NCBI GenBank assembly: GCA_004794655.1
Contig: SMMW01000042.1
Span: forward strand, 186,001 to 250,000
From: Marisa cornuarietis
Taxonomy: Eukaryota > Mollusca > Gastropoda > Architaenioglossa > Ampullariidae
Reading direction: 5' to 3'
Length of the DNA: 64,000 bases
Of the stretch, positions 1-11,800 are shown one piece after another. A program made the position numbers and the translations under genes. The notes under the pieces were generated by a model, which made no database searches, was not told the DNA's origin, and worked only from the letters and a program-made list of their open reading frames with translations. The first letter of the stretch is position 1, and each line of letters starts with the position of its first letter.

Positions 1-1990
1 CAATCAACTAAATATTTTACCTGCACATTAACAGAAGGATAAATGTTTTCCAGTAAACATATTTGTGTTGGTTGGTTCATGCTGTATTTTTACGCGCATT
101 TCCCTGATGCAGCTATTGGAAAATACACAAAAAGCAGCTGTGTCTGTTGTCTCGTAAATTAATCAACCGGTTTTCCATATGATGCAGTGTTGTTTGTCAC
201 ATTTTAATTAATCCAACAAGCTGTCTGCTGGAAAACTCGTGTAATAGCGACACACACGCACCGACATAAGCACATCACGTGAACACAAAGGACGAGTCGT
301 CGGGGTCGCGATTCGAAGTTTCGAGGCGGAAGGCAAATTGATTTGCCATCTCTAGAGAGTCACGAGAATGAAATCTAAACTTTTGATACACTTCTATGTC
401 GTCGTGTTGGATACGTTCTACCACTAATTATTTTTAATTATAATTTTATTTGAAGATTCGCTGGCACAAACAAGCTCTAACCCCCATATTTCACGACTAT
501 AGTCTCTAGGACTTAGAGACGGGGGCAGGCGTCTGTAGATTTGCGGGTTGATCTGCCGGCGGAAGTGGCTTCAAGTTGCGACAAGACCCCGTCTTTAGTG
601 GACTTAGAGACTCGGCGGGGCATTTCCGGTCTGTAAGTGGCTTAGAGACGTGACAAGACCTCGGCCCCAGGTAGGAACACTACCAGTTGGTCCGCAAATG
701 CTTATCCGTTTAGGAATAACCGTATTTTTGGTTCATTCTCCTATTCGCCACCTGGAGACGCGCTGGGTTGGGTCGTCGCCCCTCTACCAGATTAAGGACA
801 GCCTATAGTCCCAGAATTCCTTGAGATTATTGCCATAGAATCCCATGATCCCTTGTTTCTTGAGGCTAAATGTCGAGTGTACTTTTTTTTCTTTTTACAT
901 AATAGGTATGCCAGTCCAGTGTGAAATGTTTGTTTGTATGAATGTATAAGGACTCTCACAAACACACACGCACCCTCGCACGCACCCACCCACCCACACA
1001 CACACACAGATAAGCAACGTATTACTCGTCTTTTATCTTATATAAATGTTGTATATTAAGAAACGTAATCTACAAGATATTTGAAAGTAAAAACTTTTTA
1101 TTTCGTAAAATTATCACTCACACGGGAGAAAATTCAACAGTATTATAGCTATCGAATATGAATACTGTTTTGAAAACCTGTGCAAAACGTAACATGTTAA
1201 CAACTCATGCAGACAGTCAAGCTATTAAGTTTTAGAGATAGTTTAAACCGTTCTTAACTGGACAAATATTGACTAATGTTTGAACTGATTTTGCTTGAAA
1301 GGTATAAAAAGCTATGCAAAAATTGATCAAATGTTTGTTCATATTTGCCCCTTTAAGATGGGTCTTTAAAGAATACACCGCAAAAATGTATTTTTAAAAA
1401 TGCTTAAAAAGATACCTTTAGCGTATTCGAGAACAAATAAAAAAAAATAATAATAACAATAATAATAATAGGTTATTTTTGTAGCGCCATACCACAGCCT
1501 TGTGAGAAAACTTATGGCGCTTTACAAATGTTATTAATTATAACAACAACAATTATTATTCATTATAGGGAGAAATGGAAGACTCCAAATAGACGTAATA
1601 TTTCTCTGTAGTTTGTAAGTGTTGTTTCAATCCTTCGCCGATTCTCACTCATAGAGAAGGCAATAAAATCCCATTAAAAATTCAATGAAACATCGGGGAG
1701 AAAGGAAGCAGGGGACAGTTTGTGTAGCATGTAGAAAGCAGCTGTAGGTCTCAGAGGGTAGTGAAGATAGAGGAATCATTAGCACTGGTCACTCTCAGCC
1801 AATAGGCTCTTACTAAAAAGATGTCAAAATATGGGAAAATAACAGTCATCATACTTCAGTTTTTATGTTTCGTGTGTAAGCTTCCCCAAAGAGTATCATT
1901 TCTGTCAAATCCTAGCATGAAGTCAATTAAAAACACTTTTAAAATATTCAGTACAAACTAAATGTGAATAACAGCTGGGAAAATCCGCCA
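1..1990. other. No gene seen
   Basis: AT-rich sequence with one CA-rich stretch at 960-1010, one (AAT)n-associated repeat at 1448-1530, and a locally GC-rich part at 500-700 with three imperfect copies of cttagagac. No supported coding sequence. Confidence 0.6.
1448..1530 (+). repeat. (AAT)n-associated TAGCGC short interspersed repeat
   Basis: An (AAT)n run is followed by ATTTTTGTAGCGCCATACCA and, about 40 bp on, ATGGCGCTTTAC. This is one of at least six short elements in the window with an AAT run, a TATAGCGC-like box and a GCGCTTTAC-like box. Confidence 0.6.
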
Positions 1991-2006
1991 GGCCTATCCA
2001 GCATTT

Positions 2007-2012
2007 TTTATT
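2007..2012 (-). promoter_or_regulatory. Polyadenylation signal AATAAA
   Basis: A minus-strand AATAAA lies about 790 nt beyond the TGA of exon 10 and about 145 nt past the exon-like segment at 2155-2323. It could end the transcript of the main gene or of the downstream segment. Confidence 0.3.
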
Positions 2013-2154
2013 TCATTATACTCGCCAAGAAAGTGACATAGTTTAATACAATCTATAACTATTAATATAGTATCATTCTGGCATTTATAGAATTTACATA
2101 CAATCGTACTTTATCTAAGCAGGATAATGTCTTTTGTAGGCTGAATAAACTTAC

Positions 2155-2323
2155 ATTTTGCAAAACATCGACGAAAACTCTGTTTTGGTATCTATCCATA
2201 ACTTCACAAATAACGTCCATAAACCAGATATTTACTTACAAATTTAATGTTTTCGTTGTAAATATACTTTTGTAAGTCTTCCGCTGTAACTGCACGAGGA
2301 TTAGTCACGAACGCCATCGTCAT
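2155..2323 (-). pseudogene. Start-exon-like segment, frame broken between two coding-like halves
   Basis: On the minus strand ATG at 2323 opens MTMAFVTNPRAVTAEDLQKY then IYNENIKF, ending at a perfect donor TTT|GTAAGT at 2240. The frame runs on without splicing as VSKYLVYGRYL to a TGA. A second frame, open through the same place, reads CEVMDRYQNRVFVDVLQN and also ends at a good donor, AAT|GTAAGT, at 2155. Either the first 84 nt are a true first exon of a second minus-strand gene whose later exons I cannot place, or the whole 169 nt is one exon broken by a one-base frameshift. The protein is not recognised. Confidence 0.42.
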
Positions 2324-2449
2324 CACAGCAGTATAACAACAGTATTATCATCACTTGTGTCGCTTGGTTTATGCCACGTTTACATGCATTTAGTGCTGTA
2401 GAAACGTATATATTAGACAATAGATGATCAGATAAATAAACACATCTAC

Positions 2450-2643
2450 AATATCCTCTTTAAACTGGCCAGCAAAATCTAAAGAGGCTGGTGTTTTACT
2501 ATGAACATCGTCAGGCATAATATTGAAAACTTCATTGACACACGAGTCTTTGGAAGATGTAGGAGCATGTTAATCGTCATGCTAATAAAAGGCAGCATTT
2601 TCTGGCTTTGGAGAAGATAGACTATGATTAGAAAATATATCTT
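2450..2643 (-). pseudogene. Exon-like segment with two in-frame stops
   Basis: On the minus strand the acceptor-like ACGTTTGCAG precedes EDIFSNHSLSSPKPENAAFY, then TAG, three codons (HDD), TAA, and then HAPTSSKDSCVNEVFNIMPD and onward through SLDFAGQFKEDI before a weak donor ATT|GTAGAT. All pieces share one frame and have the codon flow of real protein. It may be a decayed last exon or neighbour of the main gene, an alternative last exon ending at the first stop, or 3' UTR that used to be coding. The acceptor phase would fit a splice from exon 8 (4328), giving a different short tail. Confidence 0.4.
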
Positions 2644-2800
2644 CTGCAAACGTCATTAGTTTTTACTTTTACAATAACATTTCATTTTACATATCTAGTA
2701 CACAAACCTGTACACATGTACACAAATCCTGTGTCTTTACGTCTCGCTCTCTCTCACACACACCCACAACAAAATCTAAGTGGTTATAAGAAAGATGACA

Positions 2801-3038
2801 TCATTGGTCTGTTGGCCGTTGTTGAGCAGCTGCAAGACACGTGAGATCTGGAGCAAACATATTTTCATTATTTTCTTCACAGTCAGGGTCTGCCTTGCGC
2901 CTTCTGCCTTGAGCAACCGAGGTACAAAGGCGAGGAGAGTGCACAGACGACCACCCAGAATTTTCCTTTTGAGACTGGCTGTCAAAAAAACTTTTCTTTT
3001 TTGTAGGGGATGCTGGAGTTTCACCGTCGGAAAGATTT
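2801..3038 (-). CDS. Exon 10, basic C-terminal tail, KEN motif, stop TGA
   Basis: A very strong acceptor on the minus strand (TATTTGTTTTTAACAG) precedes one base and 78 codons, then TGA. The joined codon from exon 9 is CTA (L). The peptide starts [20 protein letters not shown], continues through [22 protein letters not shown] and [10 protein letters not shown], and ends QQRPTDQ. PTKKK and GRRRK are possible nuclear localisation signals. KEN is the short motif used for anaphase-promoting-complex recognition in some proteins, but such tripeptides also occur by chance. A minus-strand AATAAA lies about 790 nt downstream at 2012-2007. Confidence 0.65.
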
Positions 3039-5836
3039 CTGTTAAAAACAAATAAACAAAATGAAAAAATCTTTTATTTGTAGTTTTTTTTATACAGCCA
3101 TTAGGTTAGGATATAATAATAATAATAATAATAATAATAGTGAAGATTTTTATAGCGCATATTCAAACTCATAGAGAGCATGCTCTTAGCGCTTAAAACG
3201 AGGAAGAGACATGGACTAAGTAGATACAGAACAAAGGGGACGAAAGAAAAAAATTAAAGAAAGAAAGATATATATATCTACTAAATCTGGAAAACAGGTT
3301 AACTACATTTGTTGAATGTTAGAGGATGTTACTAATCCAAAGTTAATACACACACGCGCACGGCTGTGTTTTCGTCGGGACACATATGGTCAATGTTATG
3401 ATGTTGTGAATGAATATGTCTTGCAGGTGAAAGCCAAGAACTAAGAATAACACGTCGCGGACGACGACCGTGAAAGGAAGGTGTGGGCAGGCCGCACCAC
3501 TCACAGTTCGCTGAAGGCCTTGCGCGGAACGATGTCGCCGTAAAGGAACCTTCCCTCACGACTTGTCGGAGTGGATGGCGATCTTATGTTCCACGGCGGG
3601 GTAGACGGTGACTTTGTGTTCCATGACGAAGGGGCCGCCGGTGAAGACGTGGAAAGGACATGCGAGGACTGCGAGAGCCGTCCAGAGGCAGGAGAACAGG
3701 GGACTGTGGTAAGAATGTTCTCGGCGCTGCTACAAGACGACGCCTGTAATAAACTAAGTCCTTTATGACAACGGTAACAGAACGAACGAAAAACTGTTTC
3801 CCCGGCAATGAGTGTCGCAATGAGCGCGCATGCAAAAATGATAATTTATGCGGTGTTTTTCTTAAGAACAACAAGTGTAAATTTGAATTTTAAAGAACCG
3901 TAAAGTTTTAAGTAAATATACTAAACAGGAAGGCCTGAAGGAAAAGAGAGTGTGAGGCCAAAGAGAAAATAGTACCTTCTTTATTCTGCTGAGAGAAAAT
4001 AGTACCATCTTAACTATGCTGAGAGAAAATAATACCTTCTTTATTATGCAGAGGGGCGAGGAAGATGTCGATGGCTGTAGATATAAAAGCACAGAAGAGC
4101 CTGCGGTGTCAAAAAATAAATATTACGTTAAGCGGATCTGTTGATGCTACAGTTCTTTAATATGTCATTCTAATTATATAAAACTTTAAACCTATTAGAC
4201 ACAATTATTTCTTAAAGCAGCGTAATCCCACAACACAGGCAGATGCAATGCTGAGCAAAACGACAAAGCACACAGCACAGGCGGTAATCTAAGGTTCAGA
4301 GACCAGGGTGTTGAGAGGTGTACTGACCCAGCTCCTCCAGGCACTGCTTGTACTGTCTGGGACACACACTGACCCGGAACATGACGTTCCTGACTTGCAG
4401 ATCGTCCAGGAGCTTGTCGCCTCCAAACAGCTCGTTCACCAGTCCGTGCAAAGTGCCGCTCTGGTGAAGCTGCCACAAGTCAAGGGCGCCGAGCAGGGTC
4501 TGGCAGTTGATCCTGACGAGAACGCTGCCGTTGGTGACGTCATACACTAGTCGATGATGCTCGCTGAGCTTGTCGATGAGGCAGGACGCCTCCTCCGTCA
4601 GGCGAAGCACCTCGACCTCCTGGTCCCGCCACAGGTCCAGCTCGCCATACGCGTTGGTGCTGGGCCGCATCAGCTGGTGGCTCTCGAGGATATTCTTGAT
4701 GTGCAGGTCGATTCTCCGACAGACGGCGCTCCGGTGGTTCGCCTCGTGCTCTGGTACCCGCCACTCCCCGGTGGGCGTCGCATTGAAACATTCTACTCGT
4801 ACGTCCAAGTCGCCTGCAAGAGACGCAGCACTGAACAGCAAGACAACACGCACACAAAAAACGGGAAAGAAGAATGGAACAACACATCGACCTACACACG
4901 CAGAGTGCGGGAATTTTAGGTCAACTCGATCCCGCCATTAAGCCGTTCGCTGCTGTAGGCCACAGTGTGGTTTCATGACATTTATGTCAGGTACATGCGG
5001 GAAATCATGGAAATCAGATACACTCCTATAAAGTGTCTGATCAGTCTTTACAGGCTACGATCCTTACTATCGCCGTGAGATAACCTTAGTTGCTGACATG
5101 GCGTAACTAACTAACTAACTAACTGTTTAGCTTTAGCAAAACGATGGCATGCACATCCATACATACAAACATACCATATAAATACCCGGGTGCATGCATA
5201 TATGCATATATTTATAGATACATATTGCTGTCATAATGGAGGATCAATAAGTTTCGATCAATTTAACTGTGTTTATGTTACATCTGTATCGAGTCAAGCA
5301 GCGACAAACCAGTCACAACATCTTATATTTACCTGGTTCTCTCGAGTTTCTGTTATCGTCGCTAGTACTGGAGTATCTGTTCCTAACCCGGGGTGGACGT
5401 GCATACGAGAAGCTTTGACTCCGAGTCAAAGGGTTGTAACTGGAAAGCCACATGCTGCCTCCTTCCGGCAATTGCAGATGGCGCAGATCTAATGACAATA
5501 AATAGTTTTAGAACTGTCTTCACTAGCGAGTTTCACTCAAATATTTAGTGAAGGGACGTGAATGGAGCGGAGAGCGAAGGTGCAAAAAGTTCTGGAAGGA
5601 AATTTAAGATGGGCATCATATTAAAAATGAACTTACCTCACCGCCTTGTCCTGACCATGAGCGTGCATAACGTGTGTCTGTAATTTACTTTGTGCATGAT
5701 AGAGTGTATGTTGTACAAGTGAGCGTGTCTGCTATATGCGAATATGGGTGCATATTTGTTGATGATTTAATCTTTACATGATTCATGTAAAGCGCTCTGA
5801 GCAAATTTTTGTAAAGGCGCTATATAAATCCTTATT

Positions 5837-5867
<31 letters not shown>

Positions 5868-8800
5868 GGTGTAAATTAAACAGGCAGATAAATGTATTAC
5901 AAAAGGTAGGTTAAGTTTAACTACATTGTGACACTAGTTTTTTCTTTGGTGCACAAAAATTATTAATGATACAAAATTCTTGTTGACATAACTCAAATAA
6001 ATGAAAGGAAAAGTTAAAGATCACATTTGAAGCAAACTGTAGGTGAAGTCTTTTCGCTTCATGCTTTGACACTTTAAAACACCAGTTGATATCACTTCAG
6101 TGAAATGTGATGACACAAGCACCCATATGTTTGCTGCCCAAACGCGTGCTTTTTGTGGGAAGAGGAAACACGGGGATTACCCAAGCCTCTCGATGACTAC
6201 GCATGCCTTACGGTGATTACCCATACCTCACGGAGATGACCCATTCCTTACGGTGGTTACCCATACCTCACGGTGTTTACCGATGCCTCATGAGGATTAC
6301 CATTCCTCACGGTGATTAGTGTGTGTGTGTTTTTTAGTTAGTTGGAAAGTGCTTCCAACTTGCGGTGATTTCGCACTGTGGGGGGAAATGGAGGGGGAGG
6401 ATACGGAGTACCCGGAGAAAACCCCCGGCACCCAGGCCTGTGAATAGGTGTCACACACAGAGAATTTCCCGAGACGAGATCTGAACACTGAGCCGTTCAC
6501 TGCAGTGGGGACAAGCGAGTGTTTAAACCACTACACTAACGGAGACCCCGTCACAATGATTACTCACGCCTCGCGGCGTTTATCCTTTCCTCAAGGTGTT
6601 AACCGACGTCTCACGGTGATAACCCATGCCTCACGGGGACTACTCATGCCTCACGGTGTTAATCGACGCCTCACGGGGATAACCCATGCCTCACGGGGAC
6701 TACTCATGCCCACGGTGTTAATCGACGCCCCACGGGGATAACCCATGCCTCACGGGGACTACTCATGCCTCACGGTGTTAATCGACGCCTCACGGGGATA
6801 ACCCATGCCTCACGGGGACTACTCATGCCTCACGGTGTTAACCGACGTCTCACGGTGATAACCTATGCCTCACGGGGACTACTCATGCCTAACGGTGTTA
6901 ATCGACGCCTCACGGGGATTACCCATGCTCCACACGTGTTTCCTTGCCGCACAGCTGCACGTGGTCGGACAACACAGCGCTGCACTGTACCTGTGAACAC
7001 AGTACCTGTGAGCAATGTACCTGTGAACAATTGGCGTCTGGCACCACCAAAGCCACGTTCGGTCATCGGTCTTGGCTGAGGATAAACATTAGAAAGTTTT
7101 TTTAAAAGTAGAATCTTCTTCATATTTTGTGGACTACTGTTTCAACTACTGCAAGCCACGATACAAAGACCAGTGTTTACTTCTACGTGAAATTACTCTT
7201 GTTACATCTCAAACAATACAAACATCTGACAAACACAACCAGCCGCTGATAAACAGTCGGAGGTAAATATCGGCCTTCGATTTCGGGTACCTCTGGGCCG
7301 ATCTTCCAGGTGGGTCTGGCTGTCCCATCGCGCGTGCTCAGTCGCTCCACTGGGCGTTTGTTACAGCTGTCGGACAGTGCTCTGCGCTGTTTGATCAGGT
7401 TGCCCGGGTCTGTGATGTGCTCCGAGTAAGACCGCAGGTACTTGAATGGCGCCATCTCCTCCAGCTCTGCTTGGCTTGGCGACTGCTCCACATTGCTGTG
7501 ACTGCGAAGAGTTGGCCGGCTGGACATAAACAATGTCAGCAAAACTTATGGTGACAATAAAAAAAATCTCCGCATCCGCGGCTGCCCTCGTTCTCCTGTT
7601 CGCGTTTATACTGTGTCCACAGACAAACTATTATATAAATGAAAGGAGGAACAACACATGGAGGAACAAGAAGAGGCTAGCAATAGGAGACACCTTTCAA
7701 CCCATCCCGTGCATTACGCTCAGTTTATGACAGAGAAACGAGAGAGAGAGAGAGAAGCTGAGAGTTAATGCTGAAATCGGTAAGGCTAACTAGGGTTGAT
7801 GAACTGATGATACTGATGAGGAGACGACCATAACGATGTTGACAAACATGACGGCGATGATGACAATGACAACACGGTTACTCTTAGTCAGGAGCTCGTG
7901 TTGCAGAAAAAGGGAGATAATTTACCTAGATAACGAGGGCATAGACCTTCGCGATACCAACTGCTGATTGGTTTAGAGGAAATTCGCTACAATGTTTCAC
8001 AGGTGGCGCTTAAATAAAGGGAGCGACGAAGCACTTGGCTCAACTGACCTTTTGGGGGTGAAGTGGGCCTGCATCTCTGGAATGACGTCTTCTGACCAGG
8101 GAGTGGCACTGGCAAAGAGATTGCGATGTTGCTGAGGTGATTGCGAGCTGTCCAGGAAGGAGGTGCCTGGCTGGGCGTAGGAGCCCCGCGCCGCCTGAGG
8201 GCAGCAGTCGCAGAACACGGTATCGTCCTCCTCTTCGTTGTGGGCAACTGCCTGCTGTTCGTCATACCTCAGGTGCCTCAGGTCGGCACCTGCTCCAACG
8301 CTTTCCGCGAAGCGCTCGGGGACCCGAGTGGCCTCATAACGACCTCCAGTGGACGGACAGATAAGGGGTCGGGAAGGTGGCTGGAAAGGTACGTAACCGC
8401 TGCGATCTTGTTGAATCGTCTTCGCTGAATCAAACCAAGGTTGTGGCCCTTTTCTGTGTGAATAAGTAGTCACCATCCGTTGAGGTGGTTGTTCTCGAAT
8501 TGAGTTATCCTCCTTTCTCAGTATGATACTCGTCTTTTCTTCTACTCCTTCTGGATTCATACTCGACTTAGTGTAGTAGGCTTTTTCTGCTTCGTACGAG
8601 TTCGTGGTTTGTGGAATCATTCTCTGGCCAGACTGTATTTCATGGAAGACTTGTTCGTTTTCAGCGACATTCTTGCCCATGGCATCCTTCGCAGAAAGCG
8701 TGAAATTTTCCGCAGCAAGTGCAGTCTGGTAATTGTGTGTGAAAAAGAGTTCTTGATCTCCTGGAAACTCCAGTTTATGTTGGTTGGTCTTCGGTGAGTC

Positions 8801-11800
8801 TGAAATTTGTCGGGCGAGAGGACGGTTGTCGAGAGAGTTTCCGGAGTACCTCAGCGCCACATCACGGGGAACCGTCATTTTTTCTCGAGTTCTGCTTACG
8901 TCACTTACTGCTCCTGTGTTTCTGTGATTCCTTAAAATACTCTGACTTCTGTTATCTTGCTTCGTGTAGAACACTTCGTTCTCCTGAGCAGCCGGTATCC
9001 CAGTCATGACTCTAGACCTTCCTGACTGCTGTAAATGGCGCGAACTGTCCAAGTTGCCCCAGTGTTCTCCAGTGAAGACGTCCTGCAAGCACTGGGAGCT
9101 TGTCCTGTGCTGAATCACTTCCGTCTGGTAAGACGAATCCGTGAATCTTGGGGACGACAGAACACTGTCCTGTCGGGAAGAGTGGTCCATTCTCTGGTCT
9201 TTTGGAGAAAAATCCTGGAGTGATTCGCTTTGAGACGTGCGTGCCTTTTCTATATCTTTATTAGTGAAAGTAAAGGGGTTTGATTGGCACAGACGAGCTG
9301 TTCTGGACTCCGGTTCGTGGGCGTCTGCCAGAGAGTGGTTATCGCCACAAGTCGATGGCATGGCCTGCGCTGTCGTATGAGTAAACGATGACGATGCTGC
9401 TGGAGAGTTTTCAGTGTTCTTGGCGGAGTGATTGGTAAATGGCGAAACAGTGACGTCGTCATGAAGCTTCTCAGACTCACAGCCGTAGCTTAGTCTGTTT
9501 CTTTTCGATGGTACCGCCGTGACTAGAACCTGAGCCACTCTCTGAGGCGGCTCCGGGGCCACGTAAGAAGGCGACTGTTGCCACTTCTCCTGTTGCCCAC
9601 GCATTGAAACGTTGGTGAAATACCTTTCGTTCAGTCTGGCCCTACCGGAATCTGATCCCTTGCGGTGCTGAACTTGCGAAATGACTGAATCAGAAATGGA
9701 TGTCTTGAGTACTTTCTTTTCTGCTGCGTTATGGGATAGTAAAGAAGGTACTCTGGCGGGGCATTCGAACAATTCTTCATTTTGTCGGTGCAAATTGCCC
9801 TTACCTTCAGAATTGGAATGGACACGACTAGTTACTGTTGACGAATTATCTATGCGCTCCTTCAGCGGTCGTGTTAATGAGGTCTTGTCCGTGATGTCTA
9901 TTTTTCTATCTTCCGCAGGCGGAACAGACGAACTATTAACAGCGAGACTTGCTTGTGAATTCTCCCCCAGTAGAATGGACAAACCATTGACATCGTAATG
10001 TTTATTTGCTGGAGAAGAGCGACTGCTTTGGTAACTGTCATCGTGGGTGAATTTAGTAGAGGTCAAAGGTGATGTTAAGTTTTCGCTGAAGACTTCCGTT
10101 GGCGCAACGTGGTAAATGTCATCTGTGGCTTCGTCATCATTGTTGATGCACGCGTGTTCATTATCATGCAGCTCTGGAAACACAAAGACGATGTCAGACT
10201 CTTTACTTATCTTTGCAGATTTCGGGGTCGAGGCTTGGCTTCCTGTCCTGGGGGCCGATGCGCCTCCTGTTTGTGGAGTGTCTTTGTTTGGAGCTGCTGG
10301 CTGCAGTGACCTTGAGGGCGTGCAAGGTACACTGCCATGTCCCGACTTCAGCCTCTTTGGTGACATAGTGTCAGGAGTCTGACCAAGAAGTTCTCTTCCC
10401 ATCTGAGATCGAGACAGCTCTATAGGTACAATAGAGTCTGGGACAAGGCATTTTACTGGTTGAGACGCCAGGGCACCAGTAACACCACACAGCTCTGGCT
10501 CCATCACGGGGGAGGTGGATACATAGAAGCTGCCTTGGGAAACGTTACTGACCTCCCTTGATGAAGCATGCTGCAAGCTCCTGTCGGTTGGACAAATAAA
10601 GTTCTGCGGTGGAGAGTTGTCAATGGAGAGCTGTCGCTTGACTTTGGCCTTAGGTGGAGCTTGAAGCTGAATGATGGGCAGCTCCTCTAATTCCGGTATC
10701 AGCCCCTCTGTTTACAAATCACAGTTATAGACTAAATGTAAAGAAAAAGAAAACTGGTCAAATACGACTTTTTATCTTTAATTTAGACATTACAAATTCA
10801 CCAGTCTAAAGAATGAAGGAAAGTATTAATCTAAATATAGAACTGTTTGACTCATGACAGGAGAGGCCCAGTGATTGCATTATTACCAGTAATCTTCACA
10901 GAGTCTGCGGTGCCAGCTGCACTGGCCATCTCTGTCACTTGTCTGTGTATGTGCGCAATCTGGTCTGGAGACAGGTCTGAGGGAAACTCGAACGAAATGG
11001 TCCGTTTTGGCGACCTCAGGGGCAAGCCTCCCCCTGCTTGGGGACGCTGCCAGGAGGGACTGGTGGGTGATCCAAGGGATGCAATCCTTCCTGCTGCAGG
11101 GGACGTAAGTGGGCTATGCTGATAGGCAGGAAATGGCGTGCTCGTGTCCACCACTAAAGGCGTTGATAACGGATTGTCCGTGAAAGGTGCGACAGACTGT
11201 GAATATTTCGGAAGAGCCGGTGCTTGTAACGTGTCCAGCATTGCTACTCTGCCTGTGTTATCGCCTTCCACCTGTTACAATTTATTTTACACAGCCAGAT
11301 CAGTAAACAATTTATTTTACACACCAAGATCAGTAAACATTTTATTTTACACAGCCAGAAAAGTAAACAGTTTAAAAGACAGATGTTAATTCTGGCGTTA
11401 AAAAAGGATTCAGACTGTCTATTATAATATCCTATTGTGGCCTTTTTATTACTTTTCCTAGAACAATGAGTGTCACAGATGGAAAATCTCCGCGCTAACC
11501 CGTTATTTCGTTACGTTCAACAGCCGTGACACACCCCATTACGACTTGTCTGACAGGCCAACAGCCGCGACACATCCCGTGATTAATTAAGACCATATTA
11601 CGTAGTAAACCCTTTTTGCTCTATACTTACACCACCTGTGTCAAACTTCATTAGGTATTTTGTATCCTTCTGCATTTAGAATTTGTCCATGTTAATCCAT
11701 ATAATCAAACAAGCGTACAAGTACAAAGGCCTTCCACCGGTTTAACGTTTTACGGGTCGAAGTCGTCCCCTGACCCTTTTTCTGTCGTTGAGGAGTGAGT

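Noticed and set aside
3571..3768. Plus-strand frame [10 protein letters not shown]... with a donor-like GTGGTAAGAA
   Set aside because: It overlaps exon 9 on the other strand. The donor is the mirror of the exon 9 acceptor, and the minus-strand reading joins both neighbours in phase.
8137..10382. Many plus- and minus-strand frames within 8.0-10.6 kb
   Set aside because: They are shadows of the 2.66-kb exon 4.
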